Position numbers and translations under genes: made by a program. 64,000 nucleotides of DNA from CAMAVH01 sp046297835 (lineage in GTDB: Bacteria > Pseudomonadota > Alphaproteobacteria > SMXQ01): contig JBKBHI010000005.1 of NCBI GenBank assembly GCA_046297835.1, positions 248,001 through 312,000 on the forward strand, written 5' to 3'. Under the pieces are notes generated by a model. It ran no database searches. It worked only from the letters and a program-made list of their open reading frames with translations, and had not been told where the DNA came from. Positions 17,649 through 26,069 of this stretch are shown here, piece after piece (the first letter of the stretch is position 1; each line of letters starts with the position of its first letter).

Positions 17649-18788
17649 ATGCGCCGCGCAACCGCGGCAGGAAGGCTTCGCGTGCTCGATCAAGTTTCCG
17701 GCAATGCTGCCGCGCTCGCCGTTCACCGTCTGTTGGCCGATTTCCGCGCCGGCGCGCCCGTGGCGCTCGGCGACGGCGCGCAAACGCACATCGCGCTGAC
17801 CGTCGAAGGGCTCGACGACACCGGCCTGGCGGCGTTGCGCGCCAGCGGCAAGCCCCTGAACTTGGCGATCAGCGCGACGCGCGCCGCAAGCCTCGGCGCA
17901 TCCGGCCAGAGCGCCATGATGGTGCCGCTCGGCGACGACGTGACGGCCGCGCGCGTGCACGACATCGTCGCCGCGCCGGGCGCGAAGCTGACCGCGCCGG
18001 CCCATGCCGCCGAGGCGCCCGCCGTCGCCGCGCTCGAACTGGCGAAGCTAGCGCAACTGCTGCCGGCCGCGCTAGTGCTGCCGGACAGCGCTCGCGCTAT
18101 GTTGCCGGTCGCGGGCGAAGCGGACGCCGCCGACGTCATGCGCTTTCGCGCCGCGGCGACGCGCTCGATGCGGCTGGTGTCGCGCGCCCGCGTGCCGCTG
18201 CACAAGAATCTCTCGACCGAATTCGTCATCTTCCGCGACATGCTCGGGCGCAACATGACGGCCGTGATCGTCGGCGCGCCGGATTTGACCAAACCCGTTC
18301 CGGTGCGGCTACATTCCTGCTGCCTGACCGGCGACGTTTTCGCTTCGCGGCGCTGCGATTGCGGCGACCAATTGCATATGTCGATGGAGATCCTCTCCGA
18401 CAAGGGTGGCGGCGTGCTGCTTTATCTCGATCAGGAAGGCTGCGGCATCGGTCTCGCCAACAAGATGCGCGCCTATAGCCTGCAGGATCGCGGCCTCGAT
18501 ACGATCGACGCCAACACCACGCTCGGCTTCGCCACCGACGAGCGGCGCTACGACGGCGCGGCGCGGATGCTCGAACTGCTTGGCGTCTCGCGCGTGCAAT
18601 TGCTGACCAACAATCCGGCCAAGCTCTCGGGCCTGGCCGACCACGGCATCGAAATCCTCGGCCGCATCCCGCTGCTCGCGCCGGTCAACGCCACCAACCA
18701 GCGCTATCTCGACGCCAAGGCCAAGCGCGCCGGCCATTTGCTGGAAGGCTTGAACGAACCCGCCCGGATAGCGCATTCTCGCGCTTAG
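17649..18788 (+). CDS. GTP cyclohydrolase II-type protein with degenerate N-terminal domain
   Basis: 379 residues from ATG 17649 (a TTG at 17640 and GTG at 17682 are alternatives). Residues ~185-370 form GTP cyclohydrolase II: zinc motif HSCCLTGDVFASRRCDCG (Cys ligands around 223-236), RAYSLQDRGLDTIDAN, catalytic TDERRYD near 297 and LLTNNPAKL. GCH II opens the imidazole ring of GTP giving formate and the diaminopyrimidine phosphate. The near-invariant QEGR-IGL reads QEGCGIGL here, replacing the Arg equivalent to E. coli Arg94. The first ~170 residues look like a decayed DHBP synthase domain without its acidic RENE-type motif. Could still be the cell's RibA; see findings. Confidence 0.8.
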   Translation: MRRATAAGRLRVLDQVSGNAAALAVHRLLADFRAGAPVALGDGAQTHIALTVEGLDDTGLAALRASGKPLNLAISATRAASLGASGQSAMMVPLGDDVTAARVHDIVAAPGAKLTAPAHAAEAPAVAALELAKLAQLLPAALVLPDSARAMLPVAGEADAADVMRFRAAATRSMRLVSRARVPLHKNLSTEFVIFRDMLGRNMTAVIVGAPDLTKPVPVRLHSCCLTGDVFASRRCDCGDQLHMSMEILSDKGGGVLLYLDQEGCGIGLANKMRAYSLQDRGLDTIDANTTLGFATDERRYDGAARMLELLGVSRVQLLTNNPAKLSGLADHGIEILGRIPLLAPVNATNQRYLDAKAKRAGHLLEGLNEPARIAHSRA

Positions 18789-18825
18789 CTGCGGCGACCC
18801 AAGCGCCGCCGGGGGGAGAGGGGAC

Positions 18826-19377
18826 ATGACCAACAGCACGCGCGGCGCGCCAGGCGACGCCTATTCGCACGGCGCCATCGGTTTCCATTGGCTGACGGCG
18901 GCCATCGTGCTGACGATCATTCCCGTCGGCATCGCCATGAACGCGGTCGAACCCGGCCCGACCATGGACTTCCTCTACACGCTGCACGAATCGCTCGGCA
19001 TCATCGTCTGGCCGATCGTCGTCGCGCGCCTGATCTACCGCTTCCGCAATCCGCCGCCGCCGATGGAAAGCGACATTCCCGCCGCCATGAAAGGCTGCGC
19101 CCATCTCGTCCATTGGGCGCTTTATGGCGGGTTACTGGTCAATCCCATCCTCGGCTGGGTCGGCGTGTCGGCCTTCGGCGCGACGATCAACTTCCTCTGG
19201 CTCGTCGAATTGCCGAACTTAGTTGAAAAAAGTGAGTCGCTGTCGGAAACGATCCTCGGCTTGCACAGCCTGATCGGCATCCTGATGGGGCTGGCGCTGT
19301 GCGCCCACATCGGCGGCGCGCTGTTTCACCATTTCATCCGCAAGGATCGCACCCTGCTGCGGATGATGGGCCGCTAG
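18826..19377 (+). CDS. Cytochrome b561-type membrane protein
   Basis: 183 residues with four transmembrane helices and histidines positioned for two b hemes: HGAIGFHWLTAAI (helix 1), TLHESLGIIVWPIVVARLIY (helix 2), HLVHWALYGGLL (helix 3) and GLHSLIGILMGLALCAHIGG (helix 4), with HHFIRKD at the cytoplasmic end. Prokaryotic b561 proteins shuttle electrons between quinones and periplasmic or small-molecule partners. It follows the GCH II gene after 37 bases with a GGGGGGAGAGGGG ribosome site. Its place in a pterin-like cluster may be coincidental or may indicate a redox cofactor partner. Confidence 0.85.
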   Translation: MTNSTRGAPGDAYSHGAIGFHWLTAAIVLTIIPVGIAMNAVEPGPTMDFLYTLHESLGIIVWPIVVARLIYRFRNPPPPMESDIPAAMKGCAHLVHWALYGGLLVNPILGWVGVSAFGATINFLWLVELPNLVEKSESLSETILGLHSLIGILMGLALCAHIGGALFHHFIRKDRTLLRMMGR

Positions 19378-20165
19378 GCGCGGTCTTTGAGGTTCGCCAG
19401 CGGATAGGCGGAGATTTCCGCGATCAGCGTCGCCAAGCGCCGGGCCATATGGGCGAGGATCGCTTTGCCGGCCTCGGCGGTGGCGAGGCGGACATCGCCG
19501 CAGGCGCCCGCGGCGTTCAAATCCTGCGTCATCCAGCCGACCTGCACGGCCTCGCTTTCCAGCCGCAGCAATTCATGACCGCGCTCCACATCGACCGCGG
19601 CGGAGCGGAAATCGGCGATCTTGTCGCGCCTCACCGCTTCAGGCTTGAGGTGGAGCATCAGCGAGGTCTCGACCGCGCCGCCGTGGATGCCATGGCGCAA
19701 TTCCTCGTCGGGGAATAGATTGTCCGGCAGGCCGAGCATGAAGCTGGCCGCCGTCGTCGCCATCATGCCGTGATCGGCGCGCAGCTCGCGCGCGACGATG
19801 CCGGCGACCTGGGGCTGGCCGCCGTGCGAATTGAGGATCAGCAGCTTGCGAATGCCGGCGCGGCAGACCGACGCGCCGATCTCGACCCAGGCGCGGCGCA
19901 GCGTTTCGGGATCGTGGCTGAGGGTGCCGGGGAAGGCCGTATGTTCCAGGCTGTAGCCGACGATCTGCGGCGGCAGGACGAAGGCCGGCGCGTCCGTGCG
20001 GACCGCCGCCAGCAGGCCGGCGTTGATGTCGGCATCGACCGAAAGCGGCAGGTGCGGCCCGTGCTGCTCGACGGCGGCGACTGGCAGGATCGCCAACGCG
20101 CGCGCCGAATCGAGCGCGGCGATCTCCGGCCAGGTCAGGTCTTGCCAAAGGCGTAGGGAAGCCAT
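19374..20165 (-). CDS. Creatininase-family amidohydrolase
   Basis: 263 residues. Metal-site motifs are intact: PVAAVEQHGPHLPLSVDADI near 28-48, the ILNSHGGQPQ segment near 108-118 and HGIHGGAVETSLML near 160-173. Members hydrolyse creatinine, and relatives include the formylamino-pyrimidine deformylase ArfB of archaeal F420/riboflavin synthesis and MftE of mycofactocin maturation. Location beside GCH II and a RibD-type reductase makes a pyrimidine or formamide substrate attractive (inference). Convergent with cytochrome b561 through a shared CTAG stop and divergent from the ABC exporter. Confidence 0.82.
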   Translation of the reverse strand: MASLRLWQDLTWPEIAALDSARALAILPVAAVEQHGPHLPLSVDADINAGLLAAVRTDAPAFVLPPQIVGYSLEHTAFPGTLSHDPETLRRAWVEIGASVCRAGIRKLLILNSHGGQPQVAGIVARELRADHGMMATTAASFMLGLPDNLFPDEELRHGIHGGAVETSLMLHLKPEAVRRDKIADFRSAAVDVERGHELLRLESEAVQVGWMTQDLNAAGACGDVRLATAEAGKAILAHMARRLATLIAEISAYPLANLKDRA

Positions 20166-20221
20166 GCCGCCATCTTAAAGCCTATTCGCGGCAAGCCCAA
20201 GATCGCGCTATAGATTCCACC

Positions 20222-22003
20222 ATGAAATTTGTCCGCATCTACGGCCGGGTGCTCGGTTTGCTCAAGCCCGAGCGCAAGCTCGCCATCGGCCTCGCCTTCG
20301 CCGATGTCGCGCTCGCCAGCCTGCAATTCCTCGAACCGGTGCTGTTCGGCCGCGTGGTCGACACGCTGGCCGGCGCGGCCGGCAAGCCGCCCGAGGAGGT
20401 GTGGAGCGCCAGCTTCCAGCTGCTCGCCATCTGGGGCGTCGTCGGCGTCGGCGGCATCGTCGCCAATATCCTCGTCGCGCTGCATTCCGATCGCATGGCG
20501 CACCGCCGCCGGCTCGCCGCGCTCTCCGCTTATTTCGAACATGTGCTGTCGCTGCCGCTGTCGTTCCATGGCAGCACCCATTCCGGCCGCCTGCTCAAGA
20601 TCATGCTGGAGGGATCGGACAACCTGTTCGGCATCTGGCTCGCCTTTTTCCGCGAACATCTCTCGACGTTCGTCATCCTGATCGTGCTGCTGCCCCTGAC
20701 GCTGCTGATGAACTGGCGGCTGGCGCTGCTGCTGATCCTGCTGATGGTCGTGTTCTCCGCCATGTCGGTGTTCGTCATCAACCGCACCGAGAAAGCGCAG
20801 TCCTCGGTTCAGGCGCATCATTCGGAGCTGGCCGAGCGCGCCGGCGACGCGCTCGGCAACATCAACCTGATCCAGAGCTTCGTGCGCCTCGCGCTCGAAG
20901 TGCAGCAGCTCGGCGACTTGACCCAGCGCGTGCTGCGCGCGCAATTTCCGGTGCTGACCTGGTGGGCGGTGGTGACGGTGCTGACGCGCGCGTCCTCGAC
21001 GCTCACCGTCATCGCCATCTTCATGCTCGGCACCTGGCTGTTCCTGCAGGGCCTCACCACGGTCGGCGAGATCGTCGCCTTCATGGGCTTCGCCACCTTG
21101 CTGATCGGCCGGCTGGAGCAGGCGATGAGCTTCGCCGGCCGGCTATTCTTCCAGATGCATTCGCTGGAAGAGTTTTTCGGCGTGCTGGATTCGCGTTCCT
21201 CGGTGATCGAGAAGCCCGATGCGCAGGAATTGACCCAGGTGCGGGGCGACGTGGCGTTCGAGAACGTGGCCTTGTCCTACGACGGCACGCGCGACACGCT
21301 GGCCGGCCTGACCTTCGAGGCGAAGGCGGGGCAGATGGTCGCCATCGTCGGGCCGACCGGCGCGGGCAAAAGCTCGGCCATGGGCCTGCTGCACCGCCTG
21401 TGGGATCCGCGCCAGGGCCGCATCACGGTTGACGGGCACGACATCCGCGACGTGACGCTGACCTCGCTCCGCCGCAACATCGGCGTGGTGTTCCAGGAAA
21501 GCACGCTGTTCTACCGCTCGATCGCCACCAACCTGCGCGTCGGCAAGCCGGAGGCGACGGACGAGGAGATGATCGCCGCCGCCAAGCTGGCCCAGGCGCA
21601 CGATTTCATCATGGCGCAGCCCAACGGCTATCAAACGCTGGTCGGCGAGCGCGGCCGCTCGCTGTCGGGCGGCGAGCGCCAGCGCATCGCCATCGCCCGC
21701 GCGCTGCTGAAAGACCCGCCGATCCTGATCCTCGACGAGGCGACCAGCGCCCTCGACACGGTGACGGAAGCCAAGGTGCAGCAGGCGCTCGACGCGCTCA
21801 TGCGCGGCCGCACCACCTTCGTCATCGCTCACCGGCTCTCGACGATCCGTCGCGCCGATCTGGTGCTGGTGATGGAGGACGGCCGCATCGTCGAGCGCGG
21901 CGGCTATCAGGAATTGATGGCCAAGAACGGGGCGTTCGCCAAACTGGTGCAGGCGCAATCGCTCGCCAGCGAACGGCCGCTCCTCGAGCGCGGCGATAGC
22001 TAG
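20222..22003 (+). CDS. ABC exporter half-transporter, NdvA/ChvA-like (glucan export)
   Basis: 593 residues: a six-helix membrane domain (about 20-300) fused to an ATPase. The N-terminus FVRIYGRVLGLLKPERK and LEPVLFGRVVDTL resemble cyclic beta-1,2-glucan exporters NdvA/ChvA. ATPase motifs: Walker A GPTGAGKSS near 377, signature LSGGERQRIAIARALL near 482, Walker B ILILDEATSALD near 501 and the H-loop VIAHRLST. Works as a homodimer in the inner membrane. NdvB-type glucan synthase is not in the window; OpgH at 11.6-13.3 kb is the nearest glucan synthase. Alternatively it exports the product of the adjacent 13-20 kb cluster. Confidence 0.85.
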   Translation: MKFVRIYGRVLGLLKPERKLAIGLAFADVALASLQFLEPVLFGRVVDTLAGAAGKPPEEVWSASFQLLAIWGVVGVGGIVANILVALHSDRMAHRRRLAALSAYFEHVLSLPLSFHGSTHSGRLLKIMLEGSDNLFGIWLAFFREHLSTFVILIVLLPLTLLMNWRLALLLILLMVVFSAMSVFVINRTEKAQSSVQAHHSELAERAGDALGNINLIQSFVRLALEVQQLGDLTQRVLRAQFPVLTWWAVVTVLTRASSTLTVIAIFMLGTWLFLQGLTTVGEIVAFMGFATLLIGRLEQAMSFAGRLFFQMHSLEEFFGVLDSRSSVIEKPDAQELTQVRGDVAFENVALSYDGTRDTLAGLTFEAKAGQMVAIVGPTGAGKSSAMGLLHRLWDPRQGRITVDGHDIRDVTLTSLRRNIGVVFQESTLFYRSIATNLRVGKPEATDEEMIAAAKLAQAHDFIMAQPNGYQTLVGERGRSLSGGERQRIAIARALLKDPPILILDEATSALDTVTEAKVQQALDALMRGRTTFVIAHRLSTIRRADLVLVMEDGRIVERGGYQELMAKNGAFAKLVQAQSLASERPLLERGDS

Positions 22004-22013
22004 AAGCTGGAGC

Positions 22014-22589
22014 TCAAAAACTAGATCCGGGCTGTTTCAGGAACTCGATCTCCTCGGGCGTCGAGGGGCGGCCAAGGATCGCGTTGCGGTGCGGGAAGCG
22101 GCCGAAGCGCTTGATCACCTCGTAATGCCGGCGGGCGTAATCTTTCGGATCGTCGTGCTCGGGCGCGGCGGGCAGGGCGGCGAACAACGCGACGCTGCGC
22201 TCCTGATCGGCCAGGCTCTCGCTGTGTTCGAACGGCAGATAGACGAACCAGCGCCAGACCGGCGGCAAGTCCTGGTCGAAGCCGCGCGGCACGGTGATGC
22301 CGGCGATCTCGCGGGCGCGCGCGTCGGTGGCGAAGGCTTGCGCCGTGCCGCGATAGAGGTTGCGCGGCAATTGGTCCAGCAGCAGCAACAGCGCGACGGA
22401 ACCCTCGGCCGTGTTGGTCCAACCGTCGTACTCGCCGGCGGCGGCGCGCTGCTGGTCGGCGAGGAAACTGTCGCGCAGCAATTCGTCGTAGGCCGCGCCG
22501 CCCTTGAACCAGACCTCGCGCGGCCGCTCGCGCTCGACCGATCCCGGCGGGCCGAACCAGAAATCGAGAATGGTCTCGGGGCGCGTCAT
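22014..22589 (-). CDS. DUF924 family protein
   Basis: 191 residues from ATG 22589, which overlaps the stop of the EI24 gene as ATGA. The pattern ILDFWFGPPGSVERERPREV at the N-terminus, LLLLDQLPRNLYRGTAQAFA in the middle and RFGRFPHRNAILGRPSTPEE at the C-terminus define the DUF924 (helical, TPR-like) family. No enzymatic function is established for the family. Probably co-expressed with the membrane protein upstream. Confidence 0.9.
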   Translation of the reverse strand: MTRPETILDFWFGPPGSVERERPREVWFKGGAAYDELLRDSFLADQQRAAAGEYDGWTNTAEGSVALLLLLDQLPRNLYRGTAQAFATDARAREIAGITVPRGFDQDLPPVWRWFVYLPFEHSESLADQERSVALFAALPAAPEHDDPKDYARRHYEVIKRFGRFPHRNAILGRPSTPEEIEFLKQPGSSF

Positions 22590-23272
22590 TTCAGCAAATT
22601 CTCCTCGCGGCGGCGCAAGGCTTCGAACACATGCACCATGAAAGCGGCGACAATCGCCGGCATGAACCAGCCGACGATGGGGATGCTGAACAGGCCGGCG
22701 GCGACGAGGCCGGCCATGAACAGGCCACGCGAATGGCGCTTGCGCATGGCCTTGGCTTCCTCGGCGCTCATGCGGCGCAAAGCGACCAGCTCGAAATATT
22801 CGCGGCCATAGAGATAGCCGTTCACCGAATAGAAGACGACGAGGTTCAGCAGCGGGATGAAATAGATCGGCAGCAGCAGCAGGTTCAGCGCGACGGTGAA
22901 CAGGCCGAGCCGCAGGGCCGCCCAGACCGAGACGGCGAAAGTCGGCGCGGCGGCGGTGGCGTGGGGATAATGCTGGCGTTCCACCGCCTCGGCCGCGTCG
23001 TCGAGCAGCAAGCCTTGAACCGCGATGATCGCGCCCGGAAAGAGCAGCACCGCCATGGCGGCCGCCGCCAATCCGCCGAACCAGGCGATCAGCGTGTCGG
23101 CCCAGCCGACACCGAAGAAGGTGAGGGTGGAGAGGCCCCACCAGGACAGCCCGAGCAGGATGGCGAACAGCACTGCGGCATACCGCAAGCCGCGCCACAT
23201 GACGCTGCGCAGCGCCGGATCGTCGCTCTGCGCGAACGCCTTGAAGAAGGAGGAAACGAGAACGCCGATCAC
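22586..23272 (-). CDS. EI24/CysZ-like membrane protein
   Basis: 228 residues with about five hydrophobic segments. The EI24 family features are LLLDDAAEAVERQHYP, the IYFIPLLNLVVFYSVNGYLYGREYFELVALRR stretch around 130-160 and a C-terminal SIPIVGWFMPAIVAAFMVHVFEALRR. The GREYFE region is strongly conserved in EI24 proteins. CysZ members import sulfate, but most alphaproteobacterial relatives are uncharacterised. Translationally coupled to the DUF924 gene. Confidence 0.85.
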   Translation of the reverse strand: MIGVLVSSFFKAFAQSDDPALRSVMWRGLRYAAVLFAILLGLSWWGLSTLTFFGVGWADTLIAWFGGLAAAAMAVLLFPGAIIAVQGLLLDDAAEAVERQHYPHATAAAPTFAVSVWAALRLGLFTVALNLLLLPIYFIPLLNLVVFYSVNGYLYGREYFELVALRRMSAEEAKAMRKRHSRGLFMAGLVAAGLFSIPIVGWFMPAIVAAFMVHVFEALRRREENLLK

Positions 23273-23434
23273 GAAAGTGCCACCGAAACGCGGAAGGGAG
23301 CGCCATCATCGAGAGACGGCGGCGTTCCGTCAACGGCGGGGCCGCTTCGGACCGCGCGTTCGTTTCGCAAAGGGCTCTGGCGCGGCGCGGCGAGTTGCGC
23401 TGAAATGCGGGAAACATAAGCTGGGGAGAGAGAC

Positions 23435-25762
23435 ATGGGCGAATTCGCCTTAGGCCAAAGCGTGCCGCGCTCGGAAGACCCGCGCCTGCTCAGGGGCGGC
23501 GGCCGCTATGTCGGCGACATCGCCCTGCCGCGCATGGCCCATGCCGTTGTGCTGCGCTCGCCCCACGCCCACGCCAAAATCCTCGCCATCGACACCGCGT
23601 CGGCCCTGGCACTGCCGGGCGTCGTCACGGTCCTGACGCACGCCGACTGGGCGGCCTCCGGCTATCGCGACATTCCCGGCGGCGGGGCTTACAAGCGCCC
23701 GGACGGCTCGCCGCAATTCGCCACGCCATTCCCGGCTTTGGCCAAGGACCGCGTGCGCCGCGTCGGCGATCCGGTCGCCTTCGTCGTCGCCGACACGCTG
23801 GCCCAAGCGCAGGACGCCGCCGAAGCCGTGGCCGTCACCTACGAGCCGCTGCCCGCCGTCACCGACACGGCGGCGGCCGCCGAGCCCGGCGCGCCCCTGG
23901 TGTGGGACGAGTGCGCCGGCAACGTCTGTTTCGTCCATGAGATCGGCGACAAGGCGGCGGTGGACGACGGCTTCGCCAAAGCCAAGCATGTCGTGTCCGA
24001 ACGATTCGTCATCAACCGCGTCGCGCCGAGCGCCATGGAGCCGCGCGGCTGCGTCGCCGACTGGAACGGCCAGGACGAAGCCTTCACGGTCCACACCCCC
24101 GTGCAAGGAGCGCACCCTTACCGTGCGCAGCTGGCGCGGCTCGTCAAAGTGAGCGAAGGCCAGCTCCGCGTCGTCGCCGGCGACGTCGGCGGCAGTTTCG
24201 GCATGAAGTCGGCGATCTATCCGGAAATTCCGCTCTGTATGCTTGCCGCCAAGCTGACCGGCCGGCCGGTCAAATGGATGAGCAACCGCGCCGAAGCGTT
24301 CCTGTCGGATTCCCACGGGCGCGACAACGTTATCGACATCTCGCTGGCGCTGGATGGCGACGGCAAGTTCCTGGCGCTCAAGCTCAAGAGCCTGGCCAAT
24401 CTCGGCAGCCATCTCATGCAGGGCACGACCAATCCGCCGGTCAACAACATCGGCTCGGTGGCCGGCGTCTACACCACGCCGGCGATCCATGTGCATGTCG
24501 TCGGCCTGTTCAGCCACAGCAATCCGACGCGCCCCTATCGCGGGGCGGGGCGGCCCGAGGCGGCTTACATGATCGAGCGCATCGTCGATATCGCCGCCGA
24601 CACGCTGGCGATGGATCCGGCCGAGCTGCGCCTCATCAATACGATCCCGCCCTCGGCGATGCCCTACAAGACCGGCCTGACGTTCAAATACGATTCCGGC
24701 GAGTTCGAGAAGAACCTGACCATGGCGCTCGAATTGGCCGACCGCGGCGGCTTCGCCAAGCGCCGCGCCGAATCGAAGGCGCGCGGCAAGCTGCGCGGAT
24801 TCGGCTTTTCCAACACCATCGAGAAGGCGGCCAACAACGGCGTCGAAGGCGCCGAGCTGCGCTTCGACCGCTCCGGCGGCGCGACGATCTACGCCGGCTC
24901 GGTGTCGAACGGGCAGGGCCACGAGACGGTGTTCAAGCAGATCGTCTGCGACAAGCTCGGCCTGGCGATGAACGACGTGCGCTACATCTCGGGCGATACC
25001 GACAAAGTCGCCTTCGGCCACGGTTCGGGCGGCTCGCGCTCCGCCACGCTCGGCGGCGGCGCGGTGCTGCAAGCGACCGACAAGGTGCTGGCCAAAGCGA
25101 CCGCCATCGCCGCGCACGCGCTGGAGACGACGGCCGACCAGATCAAGTTCGTCGACGGCGTATTCTCCGCGCCGGCGAGCAACCGTAGCTTGACGATCAA
25201 GGAGATCGCCAAGATCGCGCTCAATCCGAAAGAGCTGCCCAAGGGCATGGAGCCGGGGCTGATCGAGCAGGCGGTCTATGTCGCCAACGCCGCCAATTAC
25301 CCCAACGGCTGCCATGTCTGCGAATTGGAGATCGACGAGGAGACCGGCGAGATCGATGTCCTCGCCTACAAGGTGGTCGACGACGTCGGCACGGTGATGA
25401 ATCCCTTGCTGCTGCACGGCCAGATTCACGGCGGCATCGCCCAGGGGCTCGGCCAGATCCTGATGGAAGACGTTCGCTACGACGCCGACGGCCAGCTGCT
25501 CAGCGCCAGCTTCCTCGATTACGGCATGCCGCGCGCGGCGCACATGTGCCATATCGACGTGGTGTGCAATCCGGTGCCGACCAAGACCAATCCGCTCGGC
25601 GTCAAAGGCGCCGGCGAGGCGGGCACGGTCGGTTCCATGCCGGCGGTCGCCAACGCCGTGGTCGACGCGCTCTCGGTCTACGGCATCCGCCATCTCGACA
25701 TGCCGGCGACGCCGGAGAAAATCTGGCGGGCGCTCCAGAAGGCCAAGGGCGCGGCAGCCTAG
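23435..25762 (+). CDS. Xanthine dehydrogenase/CO dehydrogenase-family molybdopterin-binding large subunit
   Basis: 775 residues. N-terminal MGEFALGQSVPRSEDPRLLRG and the GGGRYVGDI element are typical of CoxL-type subunits. Molybdopterin-binding motifs include GDVGGSFGMKSAIYPE near 250, RPYRGAGRPEAAY near 368, SNGQGHETVFKQI near 490 and the catalytic Glu in GAGEAGTVGSMPAVANA near 725. The AYXCSFR selenyl-Cu loop of true CO dehydrogenase is absent, so another aldehyde or N-heterocycle hydroxylation is more likely. The FAD (CoxM) and 2Fe-2S (CoxS) partners are not adjacent: the flanking genes are unrelated. It has its own purine-rich ribosome site (GGGGAGAGAGAC). Confidence 0.9.
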   Translation: MGEFALGQSVPRSEDPRLLRGGGRYVGDIALPRMAHAVVLRSPHAHAKILAIDTASALALPGVVTVLTHADWAASGYRDIPGGGAYKRPDGSPQFATPFPALAKDRVRRVGDPVAFVVADTLAQAQDAAEAVAVTYEPLPAVTDTAAAAEPGAPLVWDECAGNVCFVHEIGDKAAVDDGFAKAKHVVSERFVINRVAPSAMEPRGCVADWNGQDEAFTVHTPVQGAHPYRAQLARLVKVSEGQLRVVAGDVGGSFGMKSAIYPEIPLCMLAAKLTGRPVKWMSNRAEAFLSDSHGRDNVIDISLALDGDGKFLALKLKSLANLGSHLMQGTTNPPVNNIGSVAGVYTTPAIHVHVVGLFSHSNPTRPYRGAGRPEAAYMIERIVDIAADTLAMDPAELRLINTIPPSAMPYKTGLTFKYDSGEFEKNLTMALELADRGGFAKRRAESKARGKLRGFGFSNTIEKAANNGVEGAELRFDRSGGATIYAGSVSNGQGHETVFKQIVCDKLGLAMNDVRYISGDTDKVAFGHGSGGSRSATLGGGAVLQATDKVLAKATAIAAHALETTADQIKFVDGVFSAPASNRSLTIKEIAKIALNPKELPKGMEPGLIEQAVYVANAANYPNGCHVCELEIDEETGEIDVLAYKVVDDVGTVMNPLLLHGQIHGGIAQGLGQILMEDVRYDADGQLLSASFLDYGMPRAAHMCHIDVVCNPVPTKTNPLGVKGAGEAGTVGSMPAVANAVVDALSVYGIRHLDMPATPEKIWRALQKAKGAAA

Positions 25763-26069
25763 GTTTTGTCTGACTCGGGCAGCCATTATGCCGTTTCTGG
25801 CTAACACTCATGCCGATAATTAGACTTCAAAGGATCGGGTCCGCAGGGCAAAATGCCCAGCAATTCGTGGCGTAGAACCACGATCCCGGCTCAGACGCGC
25901 GACCAAGCGCGCCGGAGCGACGCAGAGAGAGGCACGGATCGGAGAGCTTGCGGCATTGACGCCGCGCGGCCCTCCCTCGACTCCTCGACGCGGCAAGGCG
26001 CATATCCTTTCGTGCAGACGTGCCTCCTTCTGCTTCCGATCGGAAGGTTCATTGAAGGAGATCGCTAGC
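25763..26069. other. 307-base intergenic stretch before the Bug-type binding protein
   Basis: No credible gene. It contains short weak inverted repeats (GGGCAAAATGCCC near 25849) and a strong ribosome site AAGGAGATCG at 26055-26064 for the downstream gene. No clear sigma-70 promoter or terminator hairpin was found. Confidence 0.5.

Noticed and set aside
23435..25762. True aerobic CO dehydrogenase large subunit
   Set aside because: The AYXCSFR active-site loop is missing (the equivalent segment reads RPYRGAGR) and no CoxS or CoxM gene is adjacent.
23450..25807. Long open frame antisense to the molybdenum hydroxylase gene
   Set aside because: Composition is typical of a reverse-strand shadow (rich in A, R, G, D, V repeats); no recognisable domain or ribosome site.
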